Shown here: piece after piece, positions 18,178 through 26,307 of the stretch | Position numbering within the stretch: position 1 is the stretch's first letter | How the letters are laid out: each line of letters opens with the position of its first letter | Made by a program: the position numbers and the translations under genes | Assembly: GCF_001641635.1 (NCBI RefSeq) | Contig: NZ_LUUB01000049.1 | Span: 1 to 44,833, forward strand | Direction: 5' to 3' | Source: Bradyrhizobium centrolobii | Lineage (GTDB): Bacteria; Pseudomonadota; Alphaproteobacteria; Rhizobiales; Xanthobacteraceae | DNA length: 44,833 bases | The notes under the pieces: generated by a model | The model's input: only the letters and a program-made list of their open reading frames with translations | Told to the model about the DNA's origin: nothing | Databases searched by the model: none

Positions 18178-18825
18178 TTATCGTTTGGTAGCCCGCCTCG
18201 GACGGCGGACCGCTCTCACATTGCCGCGACTTCCGCCCCCGCAGAAGAAGCGATCGCCGCCATCGGATTCCAATCCTGTCACGACTGTCCCGGCAGGCAA
18301 ATCGAGTTGCTCCAGCACCTTTCCGGTTTCGGGATCGATCCTTCGCACGTCACTTTCATCGTTTTCCCAGGTGCCATGCCAGAGTTCACCGTCGACCCAG
18401 GTGACCCCGGTCACGAAGCGCTTGCTCTCGATGGTGCGAAGAACCGTCCCCGTTTCCGGATCAACCTGATGGATCTTCCGCTCACGGTATTGTCCGACCC
18501 AAAGCGAGCCCTCGGCCCAGGCAAGTCCGGAATCGCCACCGCCGCCGGGCGCCGGAATGGTGGTGAGCACCTGACCGGTCGCGGCGTCGATCTTCTGAAT
18601 GCGATCCTCGGCGATCTGAAACAGGTGTCGGCCGTCGAACGCCGTTCCCGCATGCGCGGCGACATTGATGGAGCGTGCGATTTTGCCGCTTGCCGGATCG
18701 ACCGCATTCAACTTGTCGCCGGATGCGAACCAGACGTTCGTGCCGTCGTAGGTGACGCCGTGCACGCTGTCGACGCCCGCAAAAGGCCCGTACTCCCTGA
18801 TGATTTCGGCGGCTGAACGTTTCAT
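18178..18825 (-). CDS. Beta-propeller protein (glutaminyl cyclase/SMP-30-like)
   Basis: 215 residues made of repeated propeller blades. Four or five copies of the pattern VDPxTGxVLRTI are visible: NAVDPASGKIARSI, QKIDAATGQVLTTI, HQVDPETGTVLRTI and RRIDPETGKVLEQL. WFASGDKL, WVGQYRERKI and WHGTWEND close the blades. Similar proteins are annotated as PQQ-like or glutamine cyclotransferase-like; no catalytic residues can be assigned. No signal peptide, so probably cytoplasmic. The start at 18825 gives MKRSAAEIIREYGPF; a start at 18852 would place it one base after the upstream regulator gene. The two are clearly one operon. Confidence 0.75.
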   Translation of the reverse strand: MKRSAAEIIREYGPFAGVDSVHGVTYDGTNVWFASGDKLNAVDPASGKIARSINVAAHAGTAFDGRHLFQIAEDRIQKIDAATGQVLTTIPAPGGGGDSGLAWAEGSLWVGQYRERKIHQVDPETGTVLRTIESKRFVTGVTWVDGELWHGTWENDESDVRRIDPETGKVLEQLDLPAGTVVTGLESDGGDRFFCGGGSRGNVRAVRRPRRATKR

Positions 18826-18853
18826 GTGCTCGATCCCTGTGAGGTGATCCATC

Positions 18854-20074
18854 CTACGTCTTCACGAGCGGCCCGGGGAGTAACAAGCCTGTCGGGAAAC
18901 CCGGTACAGGCGGGGTCATCCAACGGCGCGCCCGCCCGTGTCCAAAGGACTGCACCTTGTCCGATCTCGCGAGTTCGTCGAGTGCCCGCTGCACCGTGCG
19001 CGGGCTCATTCCAAGCGCAAGCGCGAGCGCCGAGCTCGACCAGGGCTCGCCATCGGAGAGAAAGGCGAGCACGGCGGCGTGTTTTTCCTCGACGGGCCGT
19101 GCCAGCACGATAACCTGTCGCGTCGTGTGCGGTGCCAGCGCATAGCCCTGCTTCGTCGCACTCACATCGGCCAGAGTCTTGAGCTTGGCGCGGAGCCGCC
19201 CGATCTCGACCCGTAACCGCGCGCGATGCGATTCATCGACGTGCTTCGCCTGAAATGCCCCGGTAACCAGCGTCTCTCGCGAGACATCCGCGGGCCATGC
19301 CTGCGCCAGGATGCGGGCGAGCGCGAACAGGACCGGCCGCGTTCCGAGCGACACGACGCGACCTTGCCTGCGCACTGCATGATGGAATGTGTCGACGACG
19401 AGTGCCGCCGACGTCGCCAGCTCTTCGACCTCTTCGAGCAACAGCGGCCGCTCCTTGCCGCGGGCGATCAGGCGCGCCGCCGGCGTATTAAGAACGAGAT
19501 TCGTGCTTTCGACTTCGGCCGAGAGCGCAGGGATGCCGGCCAGCCGTGCCGCGTGAGCCGCGCGGCCGAGCGCCGCGCGCGCGACTTTCGTCCTGAGCCG
19601 CCGTATTGCGATGCCCGCGACCACGAGCTCGTGGACGACCTGCGAGGCAGGTGGTAGCGGCGAAGTGCCGGGTCCGGCGAGCGTGAGCTCGGCCTCGTCG
19701 AGGCGCCCCATGAGGAGAAGGCGGCGAGCCTCGATGTGACCTGCATGGGCCGCATTGACGAGATCGCCATGACTTTCGAGCGTAGCCCGTGCGGCCGCGA
19801 GCGTCTTCGCCGGCCAGCTCAGGTCGCGTGAGACGAGGGCGATCTCGGCTTCCGCAACCACGCATCTTGCGCGCGCCACTGCCTCTCTCGGACCGAAGGC
19901 GCGCGCGGCGCTCCGCAGCAGCTTCTTTGCCCGAGCGAGATCCCCGAGCTGTGCCATCGCGATCCCGCGCAGCGCGAGCGACGGTGCATCGTTGCGCAAC
20001 GCCACGCGGTTCAAGGCGCCAAGCGGATCGCCGGCTTCGAGGGCACGCGCCGCGGCCGTAATCATCGACTCCAT
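18854..20074 (-). CDS. Transcription regulator with helical-repeat and two DNA-binding domains
   Basis: 406 residues. The N-terminal half is an all-helical array of TPR-like pairs (ALRGIAMAQLGDLARAKKLL, AARRLLLMGRLDEAELTL-type repeats). At about 245-335 there is a winged-helix segment like OmpR/SARP proteins (SLGTRPVLFALARILAQAWP, HRARLRVEIGRLRAKLKTL, TKQGYALAP). A second helix-turn-helix follows (SALALALGMSPRTVQRALDE). It is probably a transcription factor sensing through its helical array. It is the first gene of an operon with the beta-propeller protein and is divergent from the DUF899 gene, a likely target. Confidence 0.72.
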   Translation of the reverse strand: MESMITAAARALEAGDPLGALNRVALRNDAPSLALRGIAMAQLGDLARAKKLLRSAARAFGPREAVARARCVVAEAEIALVSRDLSWPAKTLAAARATLESHGDLVNAAHAGHIEARRLLLMGRLDEAELTLAGPGTSPLPPASQVVHELVVAGIAIRRLRTKVARAALGRAAHAARLAGIPALSAEVESTNLVLNTPAARLIARGKERPLLLEEVEELATSAALVVDTFHHAVRRQGRVVSLGTRPVLFALARILAQAWPADVSRETLVTGAFQAKHVDESHRARLRVEIGRLRAKLKTLADVSATKQGYALAPHTTRQVIVLARPVEEKHAAVLAFLSDGEPWSSSALALALGMSPRTVQRALDELARSDKVQSFGHGRARRWMTPPVPGFPTGLLLPGPLVKT

Positions 20075-20224
20075 GGAAATCCCGCCACACTTGTTACTCC
20101 CACGGTGTAATCGTCCGGTGCCAGAAATAGCTCACGACCGACAATGTGCGGTGAGGGGCGAGCGGACTCGCGGCTGCCACAACGAGGCGCGGGACTATCG
20201 CCCGAGCAAGAGGTTTGGAGAGCC

Positions 20225-21019
20225 ATGACGACATCAGCTGAAAACGGACGGAACGACGGACAGCCTGCCATGCACACACCACCGGTGGTATCGCCGCAAG
20301 ACTGGGAGGCAGCCCGTCAGCAACTGCTCGTGAAGGAAAAGGCACATACCCGCGCCCGCGACGCCCTGGCCGCCGAGCGCCGGCGAATGCCGTGGATGGC
20401 CGTGGACAAAACCTATGCCTTCGATGGGCCTGGCGGCAAGGTCAGCCTGCTCGATCTGTTCCAGGGCCGGCGGCAGCTGATCGTCTACCGTGCCTTCTTC
20501 GAGCCGGGCGTGTTCGGCTGGCCCGATCATGCGTGCCGGGGTTGCTCCATGGTGGCCGACCAGGTCGCCCATGTATCCCACCTGAACGCCCGTGACACCA
20601 CGCTCGTCTTCGCCTCGCGTGCGCCCCAGGCGGACATCGCGCGGCTGAAGAAGCGGATGGGCTGGACCATGCCGTGGGTCACCATCACGGACAGCTTCGA
20701 CGCCGACTTCGGCGTAGACGAATGGCACGGAACGAACGTGTTCTACCATGACGGCGACCGCGTCTTCCGCACCTACTTCATCAAGAGCCGGGGTGACGAG
20801 CAGATGGGCGGCACCTGGAACTACCTCGACATCACGCCGCTTGGTCGGCAGGAGGTGTGGGAGGACTCACCGCAAGGCTATCCCCGGACGCCGACCTACA
20901 AGTGGTGGAACTGGCACGACAGCTACGTCGAGGGCGCGGCGCCTGACAAGAGATGGGTCGAGGTGTCGACCGCCGGAGAGAAGGCGTTCCGCGGGGAGTC
21001 CAAGGGCACCACGACGTGA
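20225..21019 (+). CDS. DUF899 family thioredoxin-like protein
   Basis: 264 residues. Conserved DUF899 features: VSPQDWEAARQQLLVKEKAH, the thioredoxin-fold strand LIVYRAFFEPG, the Cys pair in HACRGCSMVADQV, FASRAPQADIARLKKRMGW, and the aromatic TPTYKWWNWHDSY near the end. The fold and Cys pair suggest a redox or thiol-dependent role; no substrate is known. The ATG at 20225 has GGAGAGCC upstream; an ATG at 20270 is an alternative. The stop overlaps the start of the next gene (GTGA), so the two are translationally coupled. Confidence 0.88.
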   Translation: MTTSAENGRNDGQPAMHTPPVVSPQDWEAARQQLLVKEKAHTRARDALAAERRRMPWMAVDKTYAFDGPGGKVSLLDLFQGRRQLIVYRAFFEPGVFGWPDHACRGCSMVADQVAHVSHLNARDTTLVFASRAPQADIARLKKRMGWTMPWVTITDSFDADFGVDEWHGTNVFYHDGDRVFRTYFIKSRGDEQMGGTWNYLDITPLGRQEVWEDSPQGYPRTPTYKWWNWHDSYVEGAAPDKRWVEVSTAGEKAFRGESKGTTT

Positions 21020-21306
21020 CCGAGACCTGTCCCGTCAGCGCGGCCGCCGGCGCCAGCCGTGATGGCAGCGACGTCGCGGCCGCCCATCACCTCGCCAGAT
21101 GGCTGGGTCTTGCGGCCGCGCCGACTTTCGCGATCATGGCCTTGCTGACGGCCGTTCTCGGTGGTGGCCCGACGGATATGCTCTGCTCCGCCGCACACGG
21201 GTCTCTGCTCGGCGGGATGGTCCCGATGTATCTCTTGATGAGCGCGTTTCATTCATCGGCGTGGCTGAAGCTGATCTCGAACCGACGACGCGCCAGCCGC
21301 CGGTAA
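21016..21306 (+). CDS. Small membrane protein coupled to DUF899
   Basis: 96 residues starting with GTG in the overlap GTGA with the preceding stop codon. After a polar N-terminus there are two hydrophobic segments: APTFAIMALLTAVLGG and HGSLLGGMVPMYLLMSAFH. It ends in a basic tail (SNRRRASRR), so it is an inner-membrane protein with two spans. Not recognised. The overlap indicates it works with, or is dosed together with, the DUF899 protein. A longer frame starting upstream would overlap DUF899 out of frame and is rejected. Confidence 0.65.
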   Translation: MTETCPVSAAAGASRDGSDVAAAHHLARWLGLAAAPTFAIMALLTAVLGGGPTDMLCSAAHGSLLGGMVPMYLLMSAFHSSAWLKLISNRRRASRR

Positions 21307-21336
21307 ACGCCGGATGGCCACCGATGCAAAATGAGA

Positions 21337-21361
21337 ACGGCCCCGGTGTCCCCGGGGTCGG
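21337..21361. terminator. Bidirectional hairpin between convergent genes
   Basis: GGCCCCGG and CCGGGGTC flank a short loop in the 55-base gap between the rightward membrane protein gene and the leftward acetyltransferase gene. Position between two 3' ends supports use in both directions. There is no clear T-tract. Confidence 0.5.
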
Positions 21362-21892
21362 TCATCTGCCGCTTCCACCGAAGAACAATGCCATCAGGAT
21401 CTCATCGAAGTATCTGCCGCCCTGCTTGAGCGCCTTCACCTCGCGGCCGTATTCGACGAATCCGGCAGCCGTGTAGAGCCGCAAGGCCGCCTCGTTCTCG
21501 CTGATAACAGCAAGCTGAAGCTGCTCGACATGCTTTGCCGCATGAGCCACGATGGCGTCGATGAGCAGTTTCCCGGCACCGGATTTCCGCGCCTGCGGCC
21601 GCACATACATGCCCCAGAGAACCGCTTTGTGTTCGGTCTTCGCCCCTTCCTGCCGGCGGAAGCCGGCAACACCAAGCAGCTCCTGCTCGGTGAACGCCCC
21701 GAAAACGTCCGACGTCGTAAGGCGTTCTTCGAACCAGGCCAGGGGCTTTTCCTGTTCGCGCGCGAATGTACTGGAAAAGGCCTCGGGATGCGCCGCGAGC
21801 GCCTCCAGCCTGATCTCGCGGTAGAGAGCCGCGTCGGCGCGTGTGAGCAACCTGATCGTAAAGCTGGTGGGGAGTTGCGGGGCTGGGATCAT
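21362..21892 (-). CDS. GNAT family N-acetyltransferase
   Basis: 176-residue acetyl-CoA-dependent acetyltransferase. It begins with the GNAT strand FTIRLLTRADAALYREIRLE. Motif A for acetyl-CoA lies in LWGMYVRPQARKSGAGKLLI and is followed by LQLAVISENEAALRLYTAAG, motif B. The acceptor is unknown. Its ATG directly follows the TAG of the dienelactone hydrolase gene with no gap, so the two are co-translated. Confidence 0.9.
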   Translation of the reverse strand: MIPAPQLPTSFTIRLLTRADAALYREIRLEALAAHPEAFSSTFAREQEKPLAWFEERLTTSDVFGAFTEQELLGVAGFRRQEGAKTEHKAVLWGMYVRPQARKSGAGKLLIDAIVAHAAKHVEQLQLAVISENEAALRLYTAAGFVEYGREVKALKQGGRYFDEILMALFFGGSGR

Positions 21893-22621
21893 CTAGCGGA
21901 GATTCAGCCCGAAGACCTCCTCGAACAGACCGAGCATGGCGGCCCACGAGCGGCGGTCTGCTGTTGCATGGTAGCCGAGGTTCGGAACGTCGTCGTTCAT
22001 GAGCTCCGGGTTGGTGAAGCCGTGCGGTGCACCGCCATAGACGTGAACCTGCCAGTCCACCTTGGTCCTGCTCATGGTCTGCTCGAAGCTCGCAAGCTGC
22101 GTCAGCGATACCAGCGTGTCCGCGGCGCCGTGACACACCAGTACCCTGGCCTTGATATTGGCCCAGTCCTCCGACCGTTCGTTTGGCAAGCCGCCATGGA
22201 AGCTTATGGCCGCCGCAAGATCTACGCCGGTCCGCGCCAGCTCCAGCGCCGTGGCGCCGCCGAAGCAATAGCCGATTGCTGCGAGCTTCGTTGCGTCGAC
22301 CGTTTCCTGTCGCGCGAGCGCCAGGCGGGCCGCTTCGGCCCGCTCACGCCAGCGCGCGGCGTCGGCACGCAGGGCGTTCATGAGCTCGATCGCTTGCGGC
22401 ACGTCGGGCGCCGTCTTGCCGCCGCCATAAAGATCGGCCACCAGCACGACGAAGCCAAGCCCCGCCAATCGTTCCGCACAGGCGATCGCATGCGTGCCGA
22501 TGCCGCGCGCGTCGGGGAAGAGGATTATGCCGGGGCGGTTTGCCGCAACAGAGTTGTCAGTGACCAGAACGCCCCGAAGCTCGGCGGCGCTGTCACGGTA
22601 TTCGAGACTAGCCTTGTTCAT
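21893..22621 (-). CDS. Dienelactone hydrolase family protein
   Basis: 242-residue alpha/beta hydrolase. The nucleophile is Cys119 in GYCFGG, with Asp168 in HGAADTLV and His200 in GGAPHGF completing the Cys-Asp-His triad of dienelactone hydrolases. The opening includes RPGIILFPDARGIGTHA and VLVADLYGGG, typical of the family. It hydrolyses lactones or esters; the physiological substrate is unknown, and no aromatic-degradation genes are nearby. The acetyltransferase gene follows without a gap. Confidence 0.9.
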   Translation of the reverse strand: MNKASLEYRDSAAELRGVLVTDNSVAANRPGIILFPDARGIGTHAIACAERLAGLGFVVLVADLYGGGKTAPDVPQAIELMNALRADAARWRERAEAARLALARQETVDATKLAAIGYCFGGATALELARTGVDLAAAISFHGGLPNERSEDWANIKARVLVCHGAADTLVSLTQLASFEQTMSRTKVDWQVHVYGGAPHGFTNPELMNDDVPNLGYHATADRRSWAAMLGLFEEVFGLNLR

Positions 22622-22715
22622 CGTGATGTTCCTTGCCGGTCCAGCAGATCACGGGGACCGTGGCGAAGCAATCACCGGTTGTCGCCGCGAATAGATTGAC
22701 CTGCCGACCGGCCCG

Positions 22716-23144
22716 CTATTGCGTGCCTGACGTCGATTGCAGATAGGCGACCACCTTGGCCGCTTCGTCCGGGGAGATGCCGCCATAGGGCTCCATCTTG
22801 TTGCCCGACACCACCTCGTCCGGCTTGACGATGAAGCGCGCGAGCCTGTCCTTGTCCCAGACGAAGCCCGCATCCTTCATTGCGGGAGAGTAGTTGTAGT
22901 TCGGCAGCGAGCCTGCCTTCCGTCCGACGATCCTGTTGAGATTGGGACCCAGACGATTGTCGCCCTCCTTCACGGAGTGACAGGTGCGGCATGAATTGTT
23001 GAAGGCCTGATGAGCCGCCTCATCACTGGTCGCTGAGCTTGATTGCTGCGCGACAGACGCGAGCGCTGATAGCAGCCACGTCAAACCGACGGCGGCGATC
23101 AAGCGTACCCATCTGTTCCGCGACGTTCGTTGGCTCAATTGCAT
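22716..23144 (-). CDS. Exported c-type cytochrome
   Basis: 142-residue monohaem cytochrome c of class I (cytochrome c2/c550-like). An N-terminal hydrophobic segment (RLIAAVGLTWLLSALAS) exports it. Haem attaches at Cys52/Cys55 with His56 (CRTCH). LGPNLNRIVGRKAG and YNYSPAMKDAGFVWDKDRL are the family core, and Met117 in NKMEPYGG is the sixth ligand. It carries electrons in the periplasm. The ATG at 23144 follows GGAGGCGCGG; ATGs at 23156 and 23171 are alternatives. No partner oxidase or dehydrogenase gene is adjacent. Confidence 0.9.
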   Translation of the reverse strand: MQLSQRTSRNRWVRLIAAVGLTWLLSALASVAQQSSSATSDEAAHQAFNNSCRTCHSVKEGDNRLGPNLNRIVGRKAGSLPNYNYSPAMKDAGFVWDKDRLARFIVKPDEVVSGNKMEPYGGISPDEAAKVVAYLQSTSGTQ

Positions 23145-23213
23145 CCGCGCCTCCATTTGGATCGCGCTCATGCTTCTCAAAGGGAGTTAGCTGGGAGAGC
23201 ATCATGCAAACGA

Positions 23214-23243
23214 AAACGGCTCCGGTAGGTTCCGGAGCCGTTT
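23214..23243 (-). terminator. Hairpin terminator after the L,D-transpeptidase gene
   Basis: A 12-base perfect stem (AAACGGCTCCGG and its complement) with a short loop ends in a run of T when read on either strand. It begins about 20 bases after the L,D-transpeptidase stop codon on the minus strand. Confidence 0.8.
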
Positions 23244-23264
23244 GCGTCACAATGTCCTCTTGCT

Positions 23265-23981
23265 TCAGCGCGTCGCGCCGCCAAGCTCCGCGCGGCGTTC
23301 CGTCATCGGCAACACCACGACCTTGGCGCCGATGCTGACACGGGAGTAGAGGTCGGTCACGTCCTCATTGGTCAGGCGGATGCAGCCGGAGGAGACGTGC
23401 TTGCCGATCGTCTCGGGCGCGTTGGTGCCGTGGATGCGGTAGATGGTGCCGCCAAGATACATGGCGCGCGCGCCAAGCGGGTTGCCGGGGCCGCCGGCCA
23501 TGTGACGCGGCAGATAGGGCTGGCGGGCGATCATCTCCGGCGGCGGGGTCCAATCCGGCCACTCGGCCTTCTTGGTCACCGACTGGATGCCGGACCAGGT
23601 GAAGCCGTCACGGCCGACGCCGATGCCATAGCGAAGCGCCTGGCCGTTGCCGAGCACGTAGTAGAGATAGGTGTTTGGCGTATCGATGATGATCGTGCCC
23701 GGCGCCTCGCGCGTCGCGTAGCTCACGGTCTGGCGTCGGAAGCGGGCCGGCATCTCGACCGAGTCCTGATCCTCGGACGGCGCGGCCTGATAAGGCGTCG
23801 CCTGGTAGCGCTGATAAGGCTGGATCGGCTGCGGCGCAGCCATCGGCGGCAGCGGCTGGAAGAACGGGAAGAGCTGCACGGGCGCGGCCTTGGCCTCACC
23901 TGCGAACGCGATCGCGGAGATCGCAACTGCGCCAACAGCAACGGCGCGCGAATACGTCTTGAACGTGTCCAGATTGAACAT
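23265..23981 (-). CDS. L,D-transpeptidase (YkuD domain)
   Basis: 238-residue exported peptidoglycan cross-linking enzyme. The signal peptide runs to about residue 32 (AGEAKAA). A Pro/Gln-rich linker (about 40-75) is followed by the YkuD domain from about 93. His184 in IHGTN and Cys200 in SSGCIRLTNEDV are the catalytic residues; Cys200 forms the acyl-enzyme. It makes 3-3 cross-links or anchors proteins to peptidoglycan, as common in rhizobia. Length and domain order are typical of the group with a short linker. Confidence 0.93.
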   Translation of the reverse strand: MFNLDTFKTYSRAVAVGAVAISAIAFAGEAKAAPVQLFPFFQPLPPMAAPQPIQPYQRYQATPYQAAPSEDQDSVEMPARFRRQTVSYATREAPGTIIIDTPNTYLYYVLGNGQALRYGIGVGRDGFTWSGIQSVTKKAEWPDWTPPPEMIARQPYLPRHMAGGPGNPLGARAMYLGGTIYRIHGTNAPETIGKHVSSGCIRLTNEDVTDLYSRVSIGAKVVVLPMTERRAELGGATR

Positions 23982-24255
23982 TGATCGCCCCTGTTTGCTC
24001 GGTGTTTTTGGTCACCGCGGCACCGCTACCGGTGCTCCGTTGCCCAAATCACTAACGGCAAAAAGTTTCGGGACGTTTGCGCGAAAAACCGAAAACGGTT
24101 TCGTCGCGGCAAGGATTGTTTCATGACAGTTTCGTGGCTCCCGGAGCCCTGCGTCGAACAAAACAGTCTGTCGACACTTATGTGACGTCACACGCCTGAA
24201 ATATCCATGGTTGAAGGTCGCAAGCCGAGAATCATCAAACGCTCGGGATTTCCCC
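23982..24255. other. Divergent intergenic region
   Basis: 274 bases between the leftward L,D-transpeptidase and the rightward glycosyltransferase. I see no gene. A hairpin ACCG-AAAA-CGGT with flanking A/T bases lies at about 24082-24103. Both promoters must be here, but I cannot assign -35/-10 boxes. Confidence 0.4.
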
Positions 24256-25308
24256 ATGCGGGTATTAATCGCGACTGACGCCTGGCATCCGCAGGTTAAC
24301 GGCGTGGTCCGGACGCTGACTTCGCTCGCGGGCGCTGCCAAGTCGCTCGACGTCGACATCGAATTCCTGACGCCCGACGGCTTCCCGTCGTGGCCGCTGC
24401 CGACCTATCCGGGCCTGCGCATCGCGCTGCCGAGCGGTAAGGAGATCGCGCGGCGGATCGAGAAGGCAGCGCCGGAAGCCTTGCACATCGCGACCGAGGG
24501 CCCGATCGGCTGGGCCGCGCGGGCCTATTGCCGCCGCAACCGGCTCGCCTTCACCACTTCCTATACGACGCGCTTTCCCGAATACGTCTCGGTGCGGACC
24601 GGTATTCCCGTCGCGGCCGGCTATGCCGTGCTGCGCCACTTCCACGATGCCGCCGCGATGACCATGGTGGCAACGCCCTCGCTGCGGCAGGAGCTCTCCG
24701 AGCGCGGCTTCAAGCGGCTCGGCTTCTGGACGCGCGGCGTCGACACCAACCTGTTCAATCCCGACAATCCGGCAAAGCTCGATCTGCCGCGGCCGATCTT
24801 CATGACCATGGGCCGCGTGGCGGTGGAGAAGAATCTCGAAGCTTTCCTCTCGCTCGATCTGCCCGGCACCAAGGTCGTCGTCGGCGACGGCCCGCAGAAG
24901 GCGCAGCTCGAGAAGAAGTATCCGGACGCCGTCTTCCTCGGCGAGAAGAAGGGCGCCGATCTCACCGCGCATCTCGCCGCCGCGGACGTCTTCGTGTTCC
25001 CGAGTCTCACCGACACCTTTGGAGTCGTGCAGCTCGAGGCGCTTGCCTGCGGCACGCCGGTTGCGGCCTTTCCGGTCACGGGACCGAAGGACGTCATCGC
25101 CGATCATCCGATCGGCGCGATCGACCACGATTTGCGCACCGCTTGTCTGCGTGCGCTCACCATGTCGCGCGAGACCTGCCGCAACTTCGCGCTCGAGCGT
25201 TCCTGGGAGAACAGTGCGCGTCAGTTCGTCGGCAACCTCACTTCACTTCAGCCCAGCCGTTCGCTGCGCGCCTCGCCAGTCATGGCGCGGCGGCCGGTGC
25301 GCGGCTGA
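24256..25308 (+). CDS. Glycosyltransferase family 4 (mannosyltransferase-like)
   Basis: 350-residue GT-B glycosyltransferase. It begins MRVLIATDAWHPQVNGVVRT, the signature of GT4 enzymes that glycosylate lipids (mannosyl- and sulfoquinovosyl-type). The donor-binding half has TMGRVAVEKNLEAFLSL and VFVFPSLTDTFGVVQLEALA, the E-x7-E region, then GTPVAAFPVTGPKDVI. An in-frame start 15 codons upstream adds no conserved residues. The methyltransferase PmtA follows after 34 bases, so a lipid acceptor is plausible; the sugar cannot be told. Confidence 0.87.
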   Translation: MRVLIATDAWHPQVNGVVRTLTSLAGAAKSLDVDIEFLTPDGFPSWPLPTYPGLRIALPSGKEIARRIEKAAPEALHIATEGPIGWAARAYCRRNRLAFTTSYTTRFPEYVSVRTGIPVAAGYAVLRHFHDAAAMTMVATPSLRQELSERGFKRLGFWTRGVDTNLFNPDNPAKLDLPRPIFMTMGRVAVEKNLEAFLSLDLPGTKVVVGDGPQKAQLEKKYPDAVFLGEKKGADLTAHLAAADVFVFPSLTDTFGVVQLEALACGTPVAAFPVTGPKDVIADHPIGAIDHDLRTACLRALTMSRETCRNFALERSWENSARQFVGNLTSLQPSRSLRASPVMARRPVRG

Positions 25309-25342
25309 CCTTACCGTTTGAACCACAGCGAGAACCACATCG

Positions 25343-26032
25343 ATGGCTAAGATCATGAACCTTGACGGCACCCAGCAGCTTGACCTCGACCGCGGTACGG
25401 TCGAGCAGGCCTATGACCGCTGGGCACCCGTCTACGACCTCGTGTTCGGCGGCGTGTTCGCCAAGGGCCGCCAGGCCGCGATCGCGGCGACCAACAAGAT
25501 CGGCGGCCGCGTGCTCGAGGTCGGCGTCGGCACCGGCATCTCGCTGCCGATGTACGCCAACAACGTCCGCATCTTCGGCACCGACATTTCGGAAGCGATG
25601 CTCGACAAGGCGCGTCAGCGCGTGAAGGAACAGAGGCTAAAGAACGTCGAGGGCCTCGCGGTGATGGATGCCGAGAAGCTCGAATTTCCCGACAACGCCT
25701 TCGACGTCGTGATGGCGCAATATGTCGTCACCGCCGTGCCAAATCCGGAGAAGGCGCTTGACGAATTCGCCCGCGTGCTGCGTCCCGGCGGCGAGCTGAT
25801 CATCCTGACCCGCGTCAGCGCCGATGCCGGCATGCGCCGCTTCATCGAGCAGAAGCTGCAGCCGGTGGTGCGTCCGCTCGGCTTCCGTACCGCCGAGTTC
25901 GCCTGGTCGCGTTATGCGAAGTGGCTGGCCGGCGCCCATGGCATCGAGCTCGCCGAGCGCCGCCTGATTCCGCCGCTCGGCCATTTCTCGCTGGTGCGCT
26001 TCCGCAAGGTCGAGGTCGCCAAGGCGGCCTGA
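25343..26032 (+). CDS. pmtA: Phospholipid N-methyltransferase PmtA
   Basis: 229-residue class I SAM methyltransferase. After AYDRWAPVYDLVFGGVFAKG comes SAM motif I (RVLEVGVGTGISLPMY), then IFGTDISEAMLDKARQRV, VMDAEKLEFPDNAFDVVMAQ and RPGGELIILTRVS. The N-terminal segment and UbiE-like layout match the Rhodobacter-type phosphatidylethanolamine N-methyltransferases that make phosphatidylcholine. Bradyrhizobium has several such paralogues, so the exact step (first, second or third methylation) is uncertain. Co-transcribed with the upstream glycosyltransferase. Confidence 0.85.
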   Translation: MAKIMNLDGTQQLDLDRGTVEQAYDRWAPVYDLVFGGVFAKGRQAAIAATNKIGGRVLEVGVGTGISLPMYANNVRIFGTDISEAMLDKARQRVKEQRLKNVEGLAVMDAEKLEFPDNAFDVVMAQYVVTAVPNPEKALDEFARVLRPGGELIILTRVSADAGMRRFIEQKLQPVVRPLGFRTAEFAWSRYAKWLAGAHGIELAERRLIPPLGHFSLVRFRKVEVAKAA

Positions 26033-26039
26033 TCTGCTG

Positions 26040-26190
26040 TCACCCCTCATGGTGAGGAGATGCCACCGGCTCCGCGCGATGCGCGGCCCGATGGCGGGCT
26101 CCTCGCCGTCTCGAACCGTGAGGCCGGATGCAAGTCATCGGCCTCAACCTTCGAGACGCTTGCTGGCGCAAGCTCCTCAGGGCGAGGGGA
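26040..26190. repeat. Palindromic repeat (family D)
   Basis: Begins CACCCCTCATGGTGAGGAG and ends CTTCGAGACGC-TTGCTG-GCG with CTCCTCAGGGCGAGGGG. The inner segments GTCTCGAACCGTGAGGCC and GGCCTCAACCTTCGAGAC are inverted copies. This is another REP-type element, single in this window, in the gap after pmtA. Confidence 0.65.
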
Positions 26191-26307
26191 CAGAGTAACC
26201 CGTGCGTCATCGCGTCGCGCAAACCGTCATATGACAAAATGATGATGTCACATGGCGTACATCGAATCCCTGTAAATCCCGTACCCGAAAGCATTTTGGG
26301 GGAGAGC

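Noticed and set aside
24082..24103. Hairpin in the L,D-transpeptidase/glycosyltransferase gap as a terminator
   Set aside because: Both genes start from this region, so no transcript ends here; it may be chance or an operator.
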